Shown: positions 7,717 to 15,819, counted from the stretch's first letter. The stretch: 64,000 nucleotides of DNA from Eubacteriales bacterium (GCA_030536515.1 JAUNPV010000011.1:1-64000), one strand, 5' to 3'. Notes: generated by a model not told the origin, from the sequence alone. A program made the numbers and translations.

Positions 7717-7763
7717 AGTATATCCCGCTTTGCTGTAAAAATCAACAGCAAATTTGCAGCAAA
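7717..7763 (-). promoter_or_regulatory. Promoter and operator of the toxin-antitoxin operon
   Basis: Minus strand: -35 TTGATT (7745-7740), 17-bp spacer, -10 TATACT (7722-7717). TTTGCTG at 7729-7735 and CAGCAAA at 7746-7752 form an inverted repeat around the -35 box, and a further CAGCAAA lies at 7757-7763. This is a likely antitoxin-binding region. Confidence 0.6.
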
Positions 7764-7806
7764 ATGATTGCCCCACGCTCCCGTTTTCCAGCCTTCCGGG
7801 CCTGAT

Positions 7807-7870
7807 TGACGAAACTGGTCCGGAAAATGACGAAATTGGATCAGCGGCCCCATTTTTTCTGTGATACAAT
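7807..7870 (+). promoter_or_regulatory. Direct repeats like a LytTR/VirR site ahead of an activator-dependent promoter
   Basis: TGACGAAACTGG (7807-7818) and TGACGAAATTGG (7828-7839) repeat with a 21-bp period. On the minus strand they read CCAGTTTCGTCA and CCAATTTCGTCA, close to the CCAGTTnnnCA form of LytTR-domain (VirR) sites. A -10 box TACAAT lies at 7865-7870 without a recognisable -35. No LytTR gene is in the window. The rest of 7764-7959 holds only the leader of the next gene. Confidence 0.45.
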
Positions 7871-7959
7871 AAATACATAGATTATATCCGGCACGGCAGA
7901 AGCACCATTCATCGTCAACCGCAATTCAGCGGAGAATTATAAAAAAGGAGAGAAAATCT

Positions 7960-9045
7960 ATGGAGAGAAAAATCAGTTGGGCTTCCGGCGTTTTTGATGA
8001 GATTGACCTCGTCTACGAGCGGGCGGAGAAAAATCCGCAAATCGCAGCCATCCTTTCGGAGCTGGAGGAGCGGGCCCTGCAGGAGGGCTTAGATAATTGT
8101 GAAACATTCCTGAAAGATAATGAACCTTTAACGAAAGAGATTTATAGCAATCTGGCATGGTATGACCGTGAGATGCTTCTGTACAGGCTAGCACAACGCG
8201 GTCTGGACCGCTTTGAGCCATCTGCGGAGGAGCCGATCATCACTGTGACATTTTCTGCCCGCATCCAGCAGGTTCTTGGCTGTACCATGTTCTTTCTTTT
8301 GAACAGACTGGAAAAGCTGGACGGCACATATAATGTCCTGCATTTTCCTAAGGCTACCTTGCATCTGCAGGTCCCGCTGGGCGGGAAAAAGGGTCTTATG
8401 AAGTATGAAATGCTCATCATGCAGCTTTATCCCTGGCTCTCTGTCCGTGAAACCTCCACAAACGAAATGGCAGAACTGCCGGAAGAAAAGGCTGCTCCCG
8501 CTGCCCCGCAGTCCAAAAGGGTGGAGGACCTGTTTCTGAAAGAAATGTTGCAAAAGCCTTCCTTTATTCGTGCTTTTGCTACGGCGGACGCCGAAATTGC
8601 AGTGGGAATCGAAACAGGCGTCCTCGAACTATCAAATGATACCGAAGGAACGCTGACGGCAGGGACTTGGCGTGCATTCTCTTTTGGAAGAAAATTTGAA
8701 CAGATTTTGGCGATAGGCCAACATGGGATTACGCCCAGCACATTGGTGTGCATTGATTATGTCGAAATTTTTCCATACTGTCTGGCAATTGCGCTGCTGT
8801 TCTATGCTTATTCAGGGAAAATTGAAAAGCAGCTGCTGGACACGGGTGAGGGTAGTGATATCAGCCGCTTCAAGCAGGCCATTGAGGAGCTTCGGCCCTG
8901 CTGGCCTCAGTGGAACTGCAAAATTCTTACCGACCATACGCCGGCAGCTCCCGCTCCCCAGGCTGAACCGAAGAAGCATTCACCCATGCGCTCCAAAATG
9001 AGCAGCTTCCTGCGGAAAATAGCAGACTCGCTGTCCAAAGGGTGA
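7960..9045 (+). CDS. Uncharacterised 361-residue protein
   Basis: I do not recognise this protein. It starts after AAAAAGGAGAGAAAATCT, a strong ribosome-binding site. It appears soluble, with no clear signal peptide. An N-terminal region is rich in Glu (residues 1-90). Two similar-length halves are joined by a Pro/Ala/Glu linker near residues 170-190 (EEKAAPAAPQSKR), and the C-terminal basic tail is Ala/Pro-rich (PAAPAPQAEPKKH). The hydrophobic stretch IFPYCLAIALLFYAYSG (about 278-294) may be buried or membrane-associated. The gene is visibly less GC-rich than its neighbours and is flanked by a LytTR-like site and a strong inverted repeat. This suggests an acquired, conditionally expressed gene. 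Confidence 0.7.
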   Translation: MERKISWASGVFDEIDLVYERAEKNPQIAAILSELEERALQEGLDNCETFLKDNEPLTKEIYSNLAWYDREMLLYRLAQRGLDRFEPSAEEPIITVTFSARIQQVLGCTMFFLLNRLEKLDGTYNVLHFPKATLHLQVPLGGKKGLMKYEMLIMQLYPWLSVRETSTNEMAELPEEKAAPAAPQSKRVEDLFLKEMLQKPSFIRAFATADAEIAVGIETGVLELSNDTEGTLTAGTWRAFSFGRKFEQILAIGQHGITPSTLVCIDYVEIFPYCLAIALLFYAYSGKIEKQLLDTGEGSDISRFKQAIEELRPCWPQWNCKILTDHTPAAPAPQAEPKKHSPMRSKMSSFLRKIADSLSKG

Positions 9046-9088
9046 GCGGATACCTTTTTATGCACTTTTCGGCTTGCGGCAGAAAAAA

Positions 9089-9130
9089 CCTGTCATTCTG
9101 AGGTGCCTGTCGGCACCCCAGAATGACAGG
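9089..9130. terminator. Perfect-stem inverted repeat after the uncharacterised gene
   Basis: CCTGTCATTCTG-GGTGCC pairs with GGCACCCCAGAATGACAGG across a four-base loop. There is no T run, so it may be a repeat of the GTCATTCTG palindrome type used as a 3' stabiliser rather than a true terminator. Confidence 0.5.
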
Positions 9131-9165
9131 CTGTGTTTCCCTGATAGCCATGCCGAAAATCGGCA

Positions 9166-9378
9166 TCAGTATATCTTTTCGATTTCGTCAATTCCATACA
9201 GCTCCATGAACGCATCCAAATCCTCCTGGGTGCGAATCAGGGTGACCTCCTGGAATTTGCCGGTGTGGATGTTTCGGAAGCCCGCCGTCTGCTCGCCGGT
9301 GCAGATGCTGCACCGAAGGGCCGGGCGGAGGCTTTCCCTGTCGTAGGTCCCGGTTTCCTTTTTCCGTCTGAACAGCAT
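9166..9378 (-). CDS. Small conserved Clostridia protein of unknown function
   Basis: A 70-residue basic-to-acidic protein. It has a Lys-rich start (MLFRRKKETGTYDRESLRP), then RCSICTGEQTAGFRNIHTGKFQEV and a helical end. The CSICTGE-(x)n-GKF pattern is one I associate with short unannotated proteins common in Clostridia. Cys23 and Cys26 are too few for a full zinc site. ATG at 9378 follows AAAGGAGGCGGGGCC, and a fair promoter (TTTACA-17-TATCAT) lies upstream, so it is probably expressed alone. Its function is unknown. Confidence 0.7.
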   Translation of the reverse strand: MLFRRKKETGTYDRESLRPALRCSICTGEQTAGFRNIHTGKFQEVTLIRTQEDLDAFMELYGIDEIEKIY

Positions 9379-9486
9379 GGCCCCGCCTCCTTTTTTTCTT
9401 TATGATAGCACCGCTTTTTCATTTTGTAAAGAACATTTGCATTTTGTCTGCTTTTCGGTTATAATGTTGGAAAAAGGGGGGATTGT

Positions 9487-10038
9487 ATGGACTTCTTTGC
9501 AGTGATTGATACCGAAACCAACTGGGAAAATCAGGTCATGTCCATCGGCACCGTCATTGCCGACTGCGGCACCTTCCGGCCTGTGGATGCAGCCTATCAC
9601 GTGCTGACACCGGAATACCAGGTGGGCGGGATGTACGAGGGGGTGCTGTTCCCCGGGGCGGGGCTGCCGCCCCGGCTGTGCACCCGGGGCGAGGCCATGG
9701 AGGAGCTGCTGGGCTGGCTGGGCCGGTACGGCGTGGCGGATATGTTCGCCTACAACGCCGCCTTCGACCGCAACCACCTGCCGGAGCTTGCCGGCCTGTG
9801 CTGGTACGACATCATCCGCATCGCCGCCTACCGCCAGCACAACCCCAAAATTCCCCCCACCGCCGACTGCTGCGCCACCGGCCGTCTGCGGCGAAGCTAC
9901 GGCGTCCAGCCCATGCTCCGGCTGCTCTCCGGGAACCGCACCTACTGCGAAACCCACAACGCCCTGCTGGATGCCATGGGCGAGCTGGAAATCATGCGCC
10001 TGCTGGCCCGCCAGCCCCAAAGCTATATCAGACTGTAA
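9487..10038 (+). CDS. DEDD-family 3'-5' exonuclease
   Basis: A 183-residue single-domain exonuclease of the DnaQ/RNase T type. Exo I is FFAVIDTETNWEN (Asp/Glu pair at residues 8 and 10). Exo II is MFAYNAAFDRNHL, and Exo III is THNALLDAMGEL (His/Asp). It would remove nucleotides from DNA or RNA 3' ends with two metal ions. The polymerase or partner is not apparent. A sigma-A promoter (TTGCAT 9437-9442, TATAAT 9460-9465, 17-bp spacer) precedes it and a bidirectional terminator follows, so it is a monocistron. Confidence 0.85.
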   Translation: MDFFAVIDTETNWENQVMSIGTVIADCGTFRPVDAAYHVLTPEYQVGGMYEGVLFPGAGLPPRLCTRGEAMEELLGWLGRYGVADMFAYNAAFDRNHLPELAGLCWYDIIRIAAYRQHNPKIPPTADCCATGRLRRSYGVQPMLRLLSGNRTYCETHNALLDAMGELEIMRLLARQPQSYIRL

Positions 10039-10057
10039 TCCTATTTCTTAACCAAAA

Positions 10058-10097
10058 GCATTCAGGCCGGACAGGGTTTCCTGTCCGGCCTGAATGC
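10058..10097. terminator. Bidirectional terminator between the exonuclease and oleate hydratase genes
   Basis: An 18-bp stem GCATTCAGGCCGGACAGG with its complement around a short loop, lying between two convergent genes. Confidence 0.8.
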
Positions 10098-10098
10098 T

Positions 10099-11874
10099 TC
10101 AGATGACCCGGTGCTTTTTCAGCAGCTTTTCGATGTCGGTGCCCTCGGTTTTTTTCAAAACCTCCTTCAGGGCCAGGCGCTCCAACAGATTCAGGTCCAT
10201 GTCGGTAATCGTTTTGCCGTCCCGGAGGGCCACGGCGGCGTTCAGCAGGTCCCGGATGTCGTAGACACTGCCCCAGACCTCCGGGACGCCCCGGTCCACG
10301 TTCAGCAGGGTGTACACCGCCTCCATGGCCGTGCGGATGGAATACTCGGTGGTGAACACCGTGTCTCTGGGGGTCTCGGCGAAGTTGCCGATGAAGGCGA
10401 AGTTGACAGACCCCTCCGGCACCACGGCGGGACGGTCGCCGGCCTGCCGGGGCTGGAAGTAGGCGCTGGCAAAGGGCATCATCACCGGCACCGTGTTGGC
10501 GCTGCTGCGGGCCAGGTCCTCGATTTCACACTCCGGCACGCCCAAATGGTACAGCCATTCCTCGCAGATTTCCATGCCGGTGCACTCCCGCATAGGCTTT
10601 TTCACATAGTCGCCGGGGCGGTCGGAGAACATTCCGTACAGCCACACCAGCACCTGGCCTGCCGGCTGGTTCCGGTACTGGGGCTGGCGGTTGATGGTCC
10701 AGCTGAGCAGCCAGCTGGAATCCCGCACGCTGACAATGCCGCCGGTGACCACGCCGCCGGACAGGGGGTCCCGCTGGCAGATGCTGCGGATATAGGGAAG
10801 TATCCTGTCGTCCAGGGTGTTGACGGTGGCGCTGACCCAGTTGCTGTCCTCCGGGTCGGTGCAGAATTTGTCGGGGCGGCCAAAGGCGGGGTCCTGGGCG
10901 GCGATTTTGCGCCACAGGTCAAAGGTGCCGCCCTCGTGGATTTCCCCGTCCATGCCGGTAGCTGTGGTCTGGCTGCCGTAGGTGGAGTTTTCCACGTTGC
11001 TGCCGTTGGTATAGAACACCAAATCGTCCTCGGTCAGGTCGATGGAATCGGCCTTCCCCTCCCGCTCCAGCACGATGGAGGCTGCCTGCTTTCTGCCGCC
11101 GTGGATGTCGAACAGCACGTTGAGGACCTTGGTGTTGTAGTGGAACTGAACGCCGTGGTCCTCCAGGTACTTCACCATCGGCAGCACCATGGACTCATAC
11201 TGGTTGTACTTGGTAAAGCGCAGGGCGGTGAAATCGGGCAGGCCGCCGATGTGGTGGATGTAGCGCTGCATATACCGCTTCATTTCCAGGGCGCTCTGGT
11301 CGTCCTTGAAGGCGAACATGGTCCGCCAGTAGAGCCAGAAATTGGAGGAAAACACCTCGTCGTCGAACAGCTCCGTCATTTTGACGTTTTCCAGCTGCTC
11401 ATCCGGCGTCATAAACAGCTTCATAATCTCCATGGCGCCCTTGTCGGACAGGCCGAACTTTTTGTCGGTGCGGGCATCCTGGCCCCGGTTTTCGGTGGCC
11501 CGGCACAGGGAGAAGTTGGGGTCGTGCTTGTTCAGCCAGTAGTATTCGTCCAGAACGCTGACCCCCTCGGTTTCGATGGAGGGAATGGACCTGAACAGGT
11601 CCCACATACACTCAAAGTGATTGTCCATCTCCCGGCCGCCCCGCATGACGTAGCCCACATTCGGAAGCTGGTCGCCATCCAGGGCGCCGCCGGGAATCGG
11701 GCCTTTCTCCAGAATATGGATGCGTGCGCCGGGCATCTGGGCATCCCGGACCAGGAAGCAGGCCGCCGCCAGAGAGGCCAGGCCGCTGCCGATGAGATAG
11801 GCCGACTTGTGCTCCACGCCCTCGGGCTTTTCGGGGCGGGCAAAGGCTTCATAGTTACCGCTGGAATAATACAT
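10099..11874 (-). CDS. ohyA: Oleate hydratase (myosin-cross-reactive antigen family)
   Basis: A 591-residue FAD enzyme that adds water to the cis-9 double bond of unsaturated fatty acids, making 10-hydroxystearic acid from oleate. It is a detoxification and membrane-adaptation activity common in gut Firmicutes. The nucleotide-binding motif GSGLASLAAACF is at residues 29-40. The family motif RGGREM follows at 78-83 and includes the position of the catalytic Glu. The conserved C-terminal region (GNFAETPRDTVFTTEYSIRTAMEAVY) is intact and the length is typical. The start follows GGAGGTAAAATTGT. It has its own promoter (TATACT about 50 bp upstream) after the terminator of the tetR gene at 12028-12588, which probably regulates it. 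Confidence 0.96.
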   Translation of the reverse strand: MYYSSGNYEAFARPEKPEGVEHKSAYLIGSGLASLAAACFLVRDAQMPGARIHILEKGPIPGGALDGDQLPNVGYVMRGGREMDNHFECMWDLFRSIPSIETEGVSVLDEYYWLNKHDPNFSLCRATENRGQDARTDKKFGLSDKGAMEIMKLFMTPDEQLENVKMTELFDDEVFSSNFWLYWRTMFAFKDDQSALEMKRYMQRYIHHIGGLPDFTALRFTKYNQYESMVLPMVKYLEDHGVQFHYNTKVLNVLFDIHGGRKQAASIVLEREGKADSIDLTEDDLVFYTNGSNVENSTYGSQTTATGMDGEIHEGGTFDLWRKIAAQDPAFGRPDKFCTDPEDSNWVSATVNTLDDRILPYIRSICQRDPLSGGVVTGGIVSVRDSSWLLSWTINRQPQYRNQPAGQVLVWLYGMFSDRPGDYVKKPMRECTGMEICEEWLYHLGVPECEIEDLARSSANTVPVMMPFASAYFQPRQAGDRPAVVPEGSVNFAFIGNFAETPRDTVFTTEYSIRTAMEAVYTLLNVDRGVPEVWGSVYDIRDLLNAAVALRDGKTITDMDLNLLERLALKEVLKKTEGTDIEKLLKKHRVI

Positions 11875-11944
11875 ACAATTTTACCTCCGTTGTTTTTGTT
11901 TTGTGCCCTCAGTATAGGAAAAAACCGAAGGAAAAACAATAAAC

Positions 11945-11987
11945 AGCTTCGCCCCGGTGATAAAGAATCTGTCACCGGGGCGAAGCT
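11945..11987 (-). terminator. Terminator of the first tetR gene
   Basis: A 16-bp perfect stem (11945-11960 with 11972-11987), followed on the minus strand by GTTTATTGTTTTT. It separates tetR from ohyA. Confidence 0.75.
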
Positions 11988-12027
11988 GTCAAAAATTTTA
12001 TCAAAGGCGGCGGTTTGATGGGAGCCG

Positions 12028-12588
12028 TCACCGGTCCGTGCGGTAGGCCTCCAGGGCGTGGGCGAAGCTGCCGTGCATCAGCGGGGCCAGGGTCCCCACG
12101 ATTTCCGCCGGGTCGCCCTTCATGTCGCTGCCAATCCATTCCAGCAGCAGGCCCACAAAGGCGTACTTGTAAAAATGGGCGATGAACTGCTTGTCCTCCT
12201 CCCGGACCTGCATCCCCCGGGCCTGGTCGTTGACCACGCCGATGAGCAAATCGTAGGTCAGCCGGTACAGATACTGCTCCACCTGCTCCCGGCTGACGCA
12301 GCGGTAGACGTTCATAATGAAGGGCTTGTTTTCCAGCACCGCCTGGAAAATCTGCAAGAGGCCCTGCTGCCAGGTGTCGTAGGTTTTCTTCCCCTCCAGG
12401 GCCTTCCGGGCGTCCTCCTGGCAGGCCCATTCGATGAGATCGTAGATGTCCCTGAAGTGATAGTAAAAGGTCATGCGGTTGATGCCGCAGTCCTCGGTGA
12501 TGTCGTTGATGGTGATTTTGTCCAGCGGCTTTTTCAGAAGCAGATTTTTCAAGGATGCCTCCAGCGCCCGCTTCGTAATCTGAGACAC
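12028..12588 (-). CDS. TetR-family regulator next to ohyA
   Basis: A 186-residue TetR/AcrR protein. Its N-terminal helix-turn-helix is ITINDITEDCGINRMTFYYHF (about residues 24-44), followed by an all-helical ligand domain of the DhaS-like type. It starts with GTG at 12588, eight bases after a GGGAGGGGG Shine-Dalgarno. It lies directly upstream of, and in line with, oleate hydratase, so a role in sensing fatty acids and controlling ohyA is plausible but inferred. A decayed copy of its first ~18 codons and upstream region lies at 15690-15815. Confidence 0.88.
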   Translation of the reverse strand: MSQITKRALEASLKNLLLKKPLDKITINDITEDCGINRMTFYYHFRDIYDLIEWACQEDARKALEGKKTYDTWQQGLLQIFQAVLENKPFIMNVYRCVSREQVEQYLYRLTYDLLIGVVNDQARGMQVREEDKQFIAHFYKYAFVGLLLEWIGSDMKGDPAEIVGTLAPLMHGSFAHALEAYRTDR

Positions 12589-12725
12589 AGCACTTTCCCC
12601 CTCCCGGTGTTTGCCCCTATGATACCGCAGACCGGAACGAAAAGAAAGGCTGTTCGTGGGAATTTACAGTATTTTTACGATTTCTGCCCCCACCGGCAAA
12701 GGCCCATGCCTTATCCGACGGTGGG

Positions 12726-13259
12726 TCACAGCCCGGCGGTCTGGAACAGGGCCGCTATTTCGTCCGCTGAATCCTGCATTCCTCTTTGAAACCAGGTTTC
12801 AATCCAGCCGTACAGGGCATAGGCCGCAAAGGCCTTGGAATAGGCCTCCGCCGGGCTGCTTTCGGGCTTCAGGCCCACCATGCTGACGATGGCATCCTTG
12901 AACAGGAAAATCAGGCCCCGTTTGTTCAGCAGCTCATAAAAGGGGCGGTTCTGCTCAAAATGGGAAATCAGAAGCCTCAGCCGCTGGCTCAGCGGTTCGT
13001 CGCTGCTCATGCCCGGCTCCCCGGCCCACTGGGTGAAATGGGCGTCAAAGCACTGTTTGACCACGTCCTCCCGGCTGGTGAAATTGCGGTAGAAGGAGGC
13101 CCGGCCCACCTGGGCCTTCTCCACCAGCTCACTGACGGAGATTTCCTCCATGGTTTTTTCCTCCAGCAGCGCCAGCATGGCCTTCGTGATATGCTCTATC
13201 ACATAGGCGTTGCGGCCCTTGTTGCTCATTGGTGATACATTTTGCTCGTTTTGTCTCAT
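12726..13259 (-). CDS. TetR-family regulator divergent from the esterase operon
   Basis: A 177-residue TetR protein. The helix-turn-helix is ISVSELVEKAQVGRASFYRNF (about residues 40-60), followed by a helical effector domain ending at an Asp/Glu-rich C-terminus. It is transcribed away from the small membrane protein/esterase/pectinacetylesterase operon that starts at 13385. The gap between them holds two copies of a 17-bp sequence and a palindrome (13233-13327), and one of these overlaps its own first codons. I infer autoregulation and repression of the divergent operon. The start codon is uncertain because the Shine-Dalgarno is weak. A second ATG lies ten codons in. Confidence 0.85.
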   Translation of the reverse strand: MRQNEQNVSPMSNKGRNAYVIEHITKAMLALLEEKTMEEISVSELVEKAQVGRASFYRNFTSREDVVKQCFDAHFTQWAGEPGMSSDEPLSQRLRLLISHFEQNRPFYELLNKRGLIFLFKDAIVSMVGLKPESSPAEAYSKAFAAYALYGWIETWFQRGMQDSADEIAALFQTAGL

Positions 13260-13327
13260 TTTTACTGCCCCGCTTGACTTTTTTTATTTTGCTGATACAA
13301 TTTACTCGTCGATACAAATGTATCAGC
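13233..13327. promoter_or_regulatory. Probable TetR operator region
   Basis: TGATACATTTTGCTCGT (13233-13249) and TGATACAATTTACTCGT (13293-13309) are 15/17 identical and 60 bp apart. The second is part of an inverted repeat, GCTGATACA (13291-13299) / TGTATCAGC (13319-13327), with an inner palindrome GATACAAATGTATC (13311-13324). Confidence 0.6.
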
Positions 13328-13384
13328 ATTATACCTCTGTACCAGACGAAAGTCAACACAGAATAGAAACATCGGAGGGAAAAA

Positions 13385-13519
13385 ATGACACTGACGAAAA
13401 AACGCATTCTGATTCTGGCAATCGTCATCCTTGCCGGTATCATTTTAGGCCGCCTCGCTGTGCGTGCCGTGATGAACCTGATGCTGGGCGGCAGCCTGTT
13501 TGGAGGGAATTTCCTGTGA
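13385..13519 (+). CDS. 44-residue single-span membrane peptide
   Basis: MTLTKKRILILAIVILAGII begins a short protein with one predicted membrane helix (about residues 7-24) after a basic N-terminus. Its C-terminus is Gly/Leu-rich and ends GGNFL. The start follows TCGGAGGGAAAAA, and the stop overlaps the GTG start of the next gene (GTGA). The strong ribosome-binding site and coupling support it as a real first gene of the operon. I do not recognise the family. Confidence 0.6.
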   Translation: MTLTKKRILILAIVILAGIILGRLAVRAVMNLMLGGSLFGGNFL

Positions 13520-14484
13520 GCAAAGTGAAAAAGAAGGGCAGAGCAATGTTTGTATTTATCTGTATTCTTGCATTTCTTGCTTCATTTTCCGGTTCCGCCA
13601 TGTTCAAAATGACCTATGTGTCGCCGGAAATGAAAAAGTATACGGTGGATTGGAGCGAAGAAATCGGTAAGACCTATACGAACCTCTCTTATGGGGAAAA
13701 GCCTGCCAACAGGTTTGACCTGTATGTTCCTGCCGACAGCACCAAAGAAACCTACGGCCTGATTGTCTATCTCCACGCAGGCGGCTTCACAAGCGGCGAT
13801 AAGGCCGACGATGCCAAAATGCTCCAGTGGCTCTGCTCTCTGGGCTATGTGACGGCGGGCATCAACTACACATTGTTTGGTGAAGCAAATCCCGACGCCA
13901 ATATCTACACCCAGTCCATGGAAATCAAGGAGAGTATCCCCTATGTGATTGACGAAGCCGCAAGGCTGGGCTACGCCATCGACCGCATGGCCGTGTCCGG
14001 CGGATCCGCCGGCGGCTGTCTGGCGCTGATTTATGCCTACCGGGACGCATCGGAGTCCCCTGTCCCCGTGAAAATGGTATTTGAGGGCGTGGGGCCCTCC
14101 AGCTTCTACCCCGAGGACTGGAAGTGCTACGGCCTGGACCAGAGCCGGGAGGCCGCCGCCGGGCTGTTCAGCGTGATGACCGGCAAGGCCATCCCCCCTG
14201 AGCTGTTCGGCACCCCCGAATACGACGAGCTGGTGAAGGACACCTCGGCCCTCTATTGGGTCAATGAAAACACCGTCCCCACCGTCATGGCCTACGGAAA
14301 ATACGACACCTTCCAGCCCTTTGAAGGCTCCGTCCGCCTGGACGAAAAGCTGACGGAATATCACGTTCCCCACGAATACATCGTGTTTGAGCACTCCGGC
14401 CACGGACTGCAAAACGACAATAAGCAGATGGTCGCGTACAGCGAGGCGATTTTGGAGTATCTGGACCGGTATATGGCCAATTAA
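13516..14484 (+). CDS. Membrane-anchored alpha/beta-hydrolase (HSL/BD-FAE-like esterase)
   Basis: A 322-residue protein. An N-terminal signal-anchor (about residues 11-30) is followed by an esterase domain. It has oxyanion-hole HAGG (87-90), nucleophile elbow GGSAGG (Ser164), a likely acid in GKYD (Asp264) and a base in HSGH (His296). These are the marks of hormone-sensitive-lipase/acetyl-esterase type enzymes that deacylate sugars or lipids outside the membrane. The GTG at 13516 is chosen because GGAGGG lies eight bases upstream and it overlaps the previous stop. A second acyl-esterase follows, suggesting joint removal of acetyl groups from plant polysaccharide. Confidence 0.8.
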   Translation: MSKVKKKGRAMFVFICILAFLASFSGSAMFKMTYVSPEMKKYTVDWSEEIGKTYTNLSYGEKPANRFDLYVPADSTKETYGLIVYLHAGGFTSGDKADDAKMLQWLCSLGYVTAGINYTLFGEANPDANIYTQSMEIKESIPYVIDEAARLGYAIDRMAVSGGSAGGCLALIYAYRDASESPVPVKMVFEGVGPSSFYPEDWKCYGLDQSREAAAGLFSVMTGKAIPPELFGTPEYDELVKDTSALYWVNENTVPTVMAYGKYDTFQPFEGSVRLDEKLTEYHVPHEYIVFEHSGHGLQNDNKQMVAYSEAILEYLDRYMAN

Positions 14485-14496
14485 GAGGACGTAATT

Positions 14497-15657
14497 ATGA
14501 AAAAAGCAGTTAAAATAATTTTGATTGTGATAATTTCTATCATAATTGTAGTTGCTGTTGCATCTGCAATTATGATTGGGATAACGAAAAAGCAAATGAA
14601 GGATTTGATGTATCGTAAAGAAATTCCGGCGAATCCGAAAATTGGCCAATGGTATCGGATTACCCCGGATGGTGCACGCAGCTCGGACGGCTCCCAGTGG
14701 CACGGCTTAATCAAATTAGGCGACGAGGATAAAGTAGCCGTGTATTTCTATGGCGGCGGTGTCAGCGTAGATGAACATTCGGCTGCCTGGCCGCAGGGAA
14801 CAGGAGACGGCAGAGGCTTTTATACACCGAATGTAACAAACGATGGCTTGGAAATTATGGGCTTTGGTAACCCCAGTGAGGAAAATCCCTTCCGGGATTG
14901 GACAATGCTGGTTCTGCCATATTCCACCGCTGACTTCCACTGCGGCACCGGCGATTATCCTTACACGTCAAAGGACGGAACGCAAAAGGTTCTGTATCAT
15001 CACGGATATACGAACATGGCCCTGTTTATGGAGAAAGCCATGCAGTATGTGGACGAACCGGATACGGTTTTGATTACCGGTTTCTCCGCCGGTTCCTTCG
15101 GAACATCCCTGCTGGCAAATGATATCCTGACGGATTATTTTCCGAATGCCCAAAATACAACCATATTTGCGGATTCCTCCCTGTTGCTGAATGACCACTG
15201 GAAAGAGATTGCTCAAAATGTGTGGCAGGCTCCCGCATCTATTGTCAGCCGCCTTCATTCAAACAATCTTGTTTTGGACAGCTTGCAGGCATTGTCAAAA
15301 GACCATCCAAATACAAAAATATTGTTTAGCTGCTCCGTACGGGACAGCGCATTGACGGCCGTTCAGAATTACTTTGATATGGGTGATGATATCGCAACAG
15401 AAGAAAGCGGGGTAAAGTTCCAGTCCAGCTTAAAGGAGATGGTAAGCGCCATAAAAGAACTGCCCAATTCCGGCGTTCTCATTTGGGATGCCTACCGTGA
15501 CACGACAATACCGAGTCTGACCGGGCACACCATTATGATGCTGCCGACCTTCTTCGATGAGGGCATTGTCCCGGGCATTACCGCAGCCGATTGGGTCATG
15601 GACGGCGTGAACGGAAACATTCAGGATTATGGTCTGGAATTACTTGACCAGCCATAA
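14497..15657 (+). CDS. Membrane-anchored pectinacetylesterase-like hydrolase
   Basis: A 386-residue protein with a long N-terminal transmembrane anchor (residues 5-28). The domain resembles the pectinacetylesterase/NOTUM family: GLIKLGDEDKVAVYFYGGG, a Cys in ADFHCGTGDYPY, the nucleophile elbow GFSAGS (Ser198) and an Asp/His pair near the C-terminus (AYRDTTIPSLTGH). It would remove acetyl esters from pectin or related glycans. It follows the esterase by 12 bp with its own AGGACG site. The base composition is lower in GC than the flanking genes, consistent with acquisition. The substrate is not proven. Confidence 0.75.
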   Translation: MKKAVKIILIVIISIIIVVAVASAIMIGITKKQMKDLMYRKEIPANPKIGQWYRITPDGARSSDGSQWHGLIKLGDEDKVAVYFYGGGVSVDEHSAAWPQGTGDGRGFYTPNVTNDGLEIMGFGNPSEENPFRDWTMLVLPYSTADFHCGTGDYPYTSKDGTQKVLYHHGYTNMALFMEKAMQYVDEPDTVLITGFSAGSFGTSLLANDILTDYFPNAQNTTIFADSSLLLNDHWKEIAQNVWQAPASIVSRLHSNNLVLDSLQALSKDHPNTKILFSCSVRDSALTAVQNYFDMGDDIATEESGVKFQSSLKEMVSAIKELPNSGVLIWDAYRDTTIPSLTGHTIMMLPTFFDEGIVPGITAADWVMDGVNGNIQDYGLELLDQP

Positions 15658-15689
15658 ACAGTAACGGCATGGGCAGCGCATTTCGTATG

Positions 15690-15815
15690 CAGATTTTTTA
15701 AGGATGCATCCAGCGTCCGCTTCATAATCAGAGGCACAGCACGTTCCCCCTCCCGGCGTGCTTGCCCTTATGATGCCACAGGATACAAAAAAGGCTGTCT
15801 GGAAGAATTTACAGC
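15690..15815 (-). pseudogene. Decayed duplicate of the first tetR gene's 5' end and promoter
   Basis: The stretch aligns throughout with 12541-12669, the first codons and upstream region of the tetR gene at 12028-12588. The GGGAGGGGG Shine-Dalgarno, GTG start and first ~16 codons are still readable (V-P-L-I-M-K-R-T-L-D-A-S-L-K-N-L), but the rest of the gene is missing. The two copies bracket the 3-kb tetR2/esterase block. This suggests either an ancestral tandem duplication later replaced, or insertion of the block with target duplication. Confidence 0.75.
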
Positions 15816-15819
15816 AATC

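Noticed and set aside
13210-13515. Upstream extension of the esterase frame
   Set aside because: The frame runs through the divergent promoter and operator region. The GTG at 13516 has a proper ribosome-binding site and a coupled overlap.
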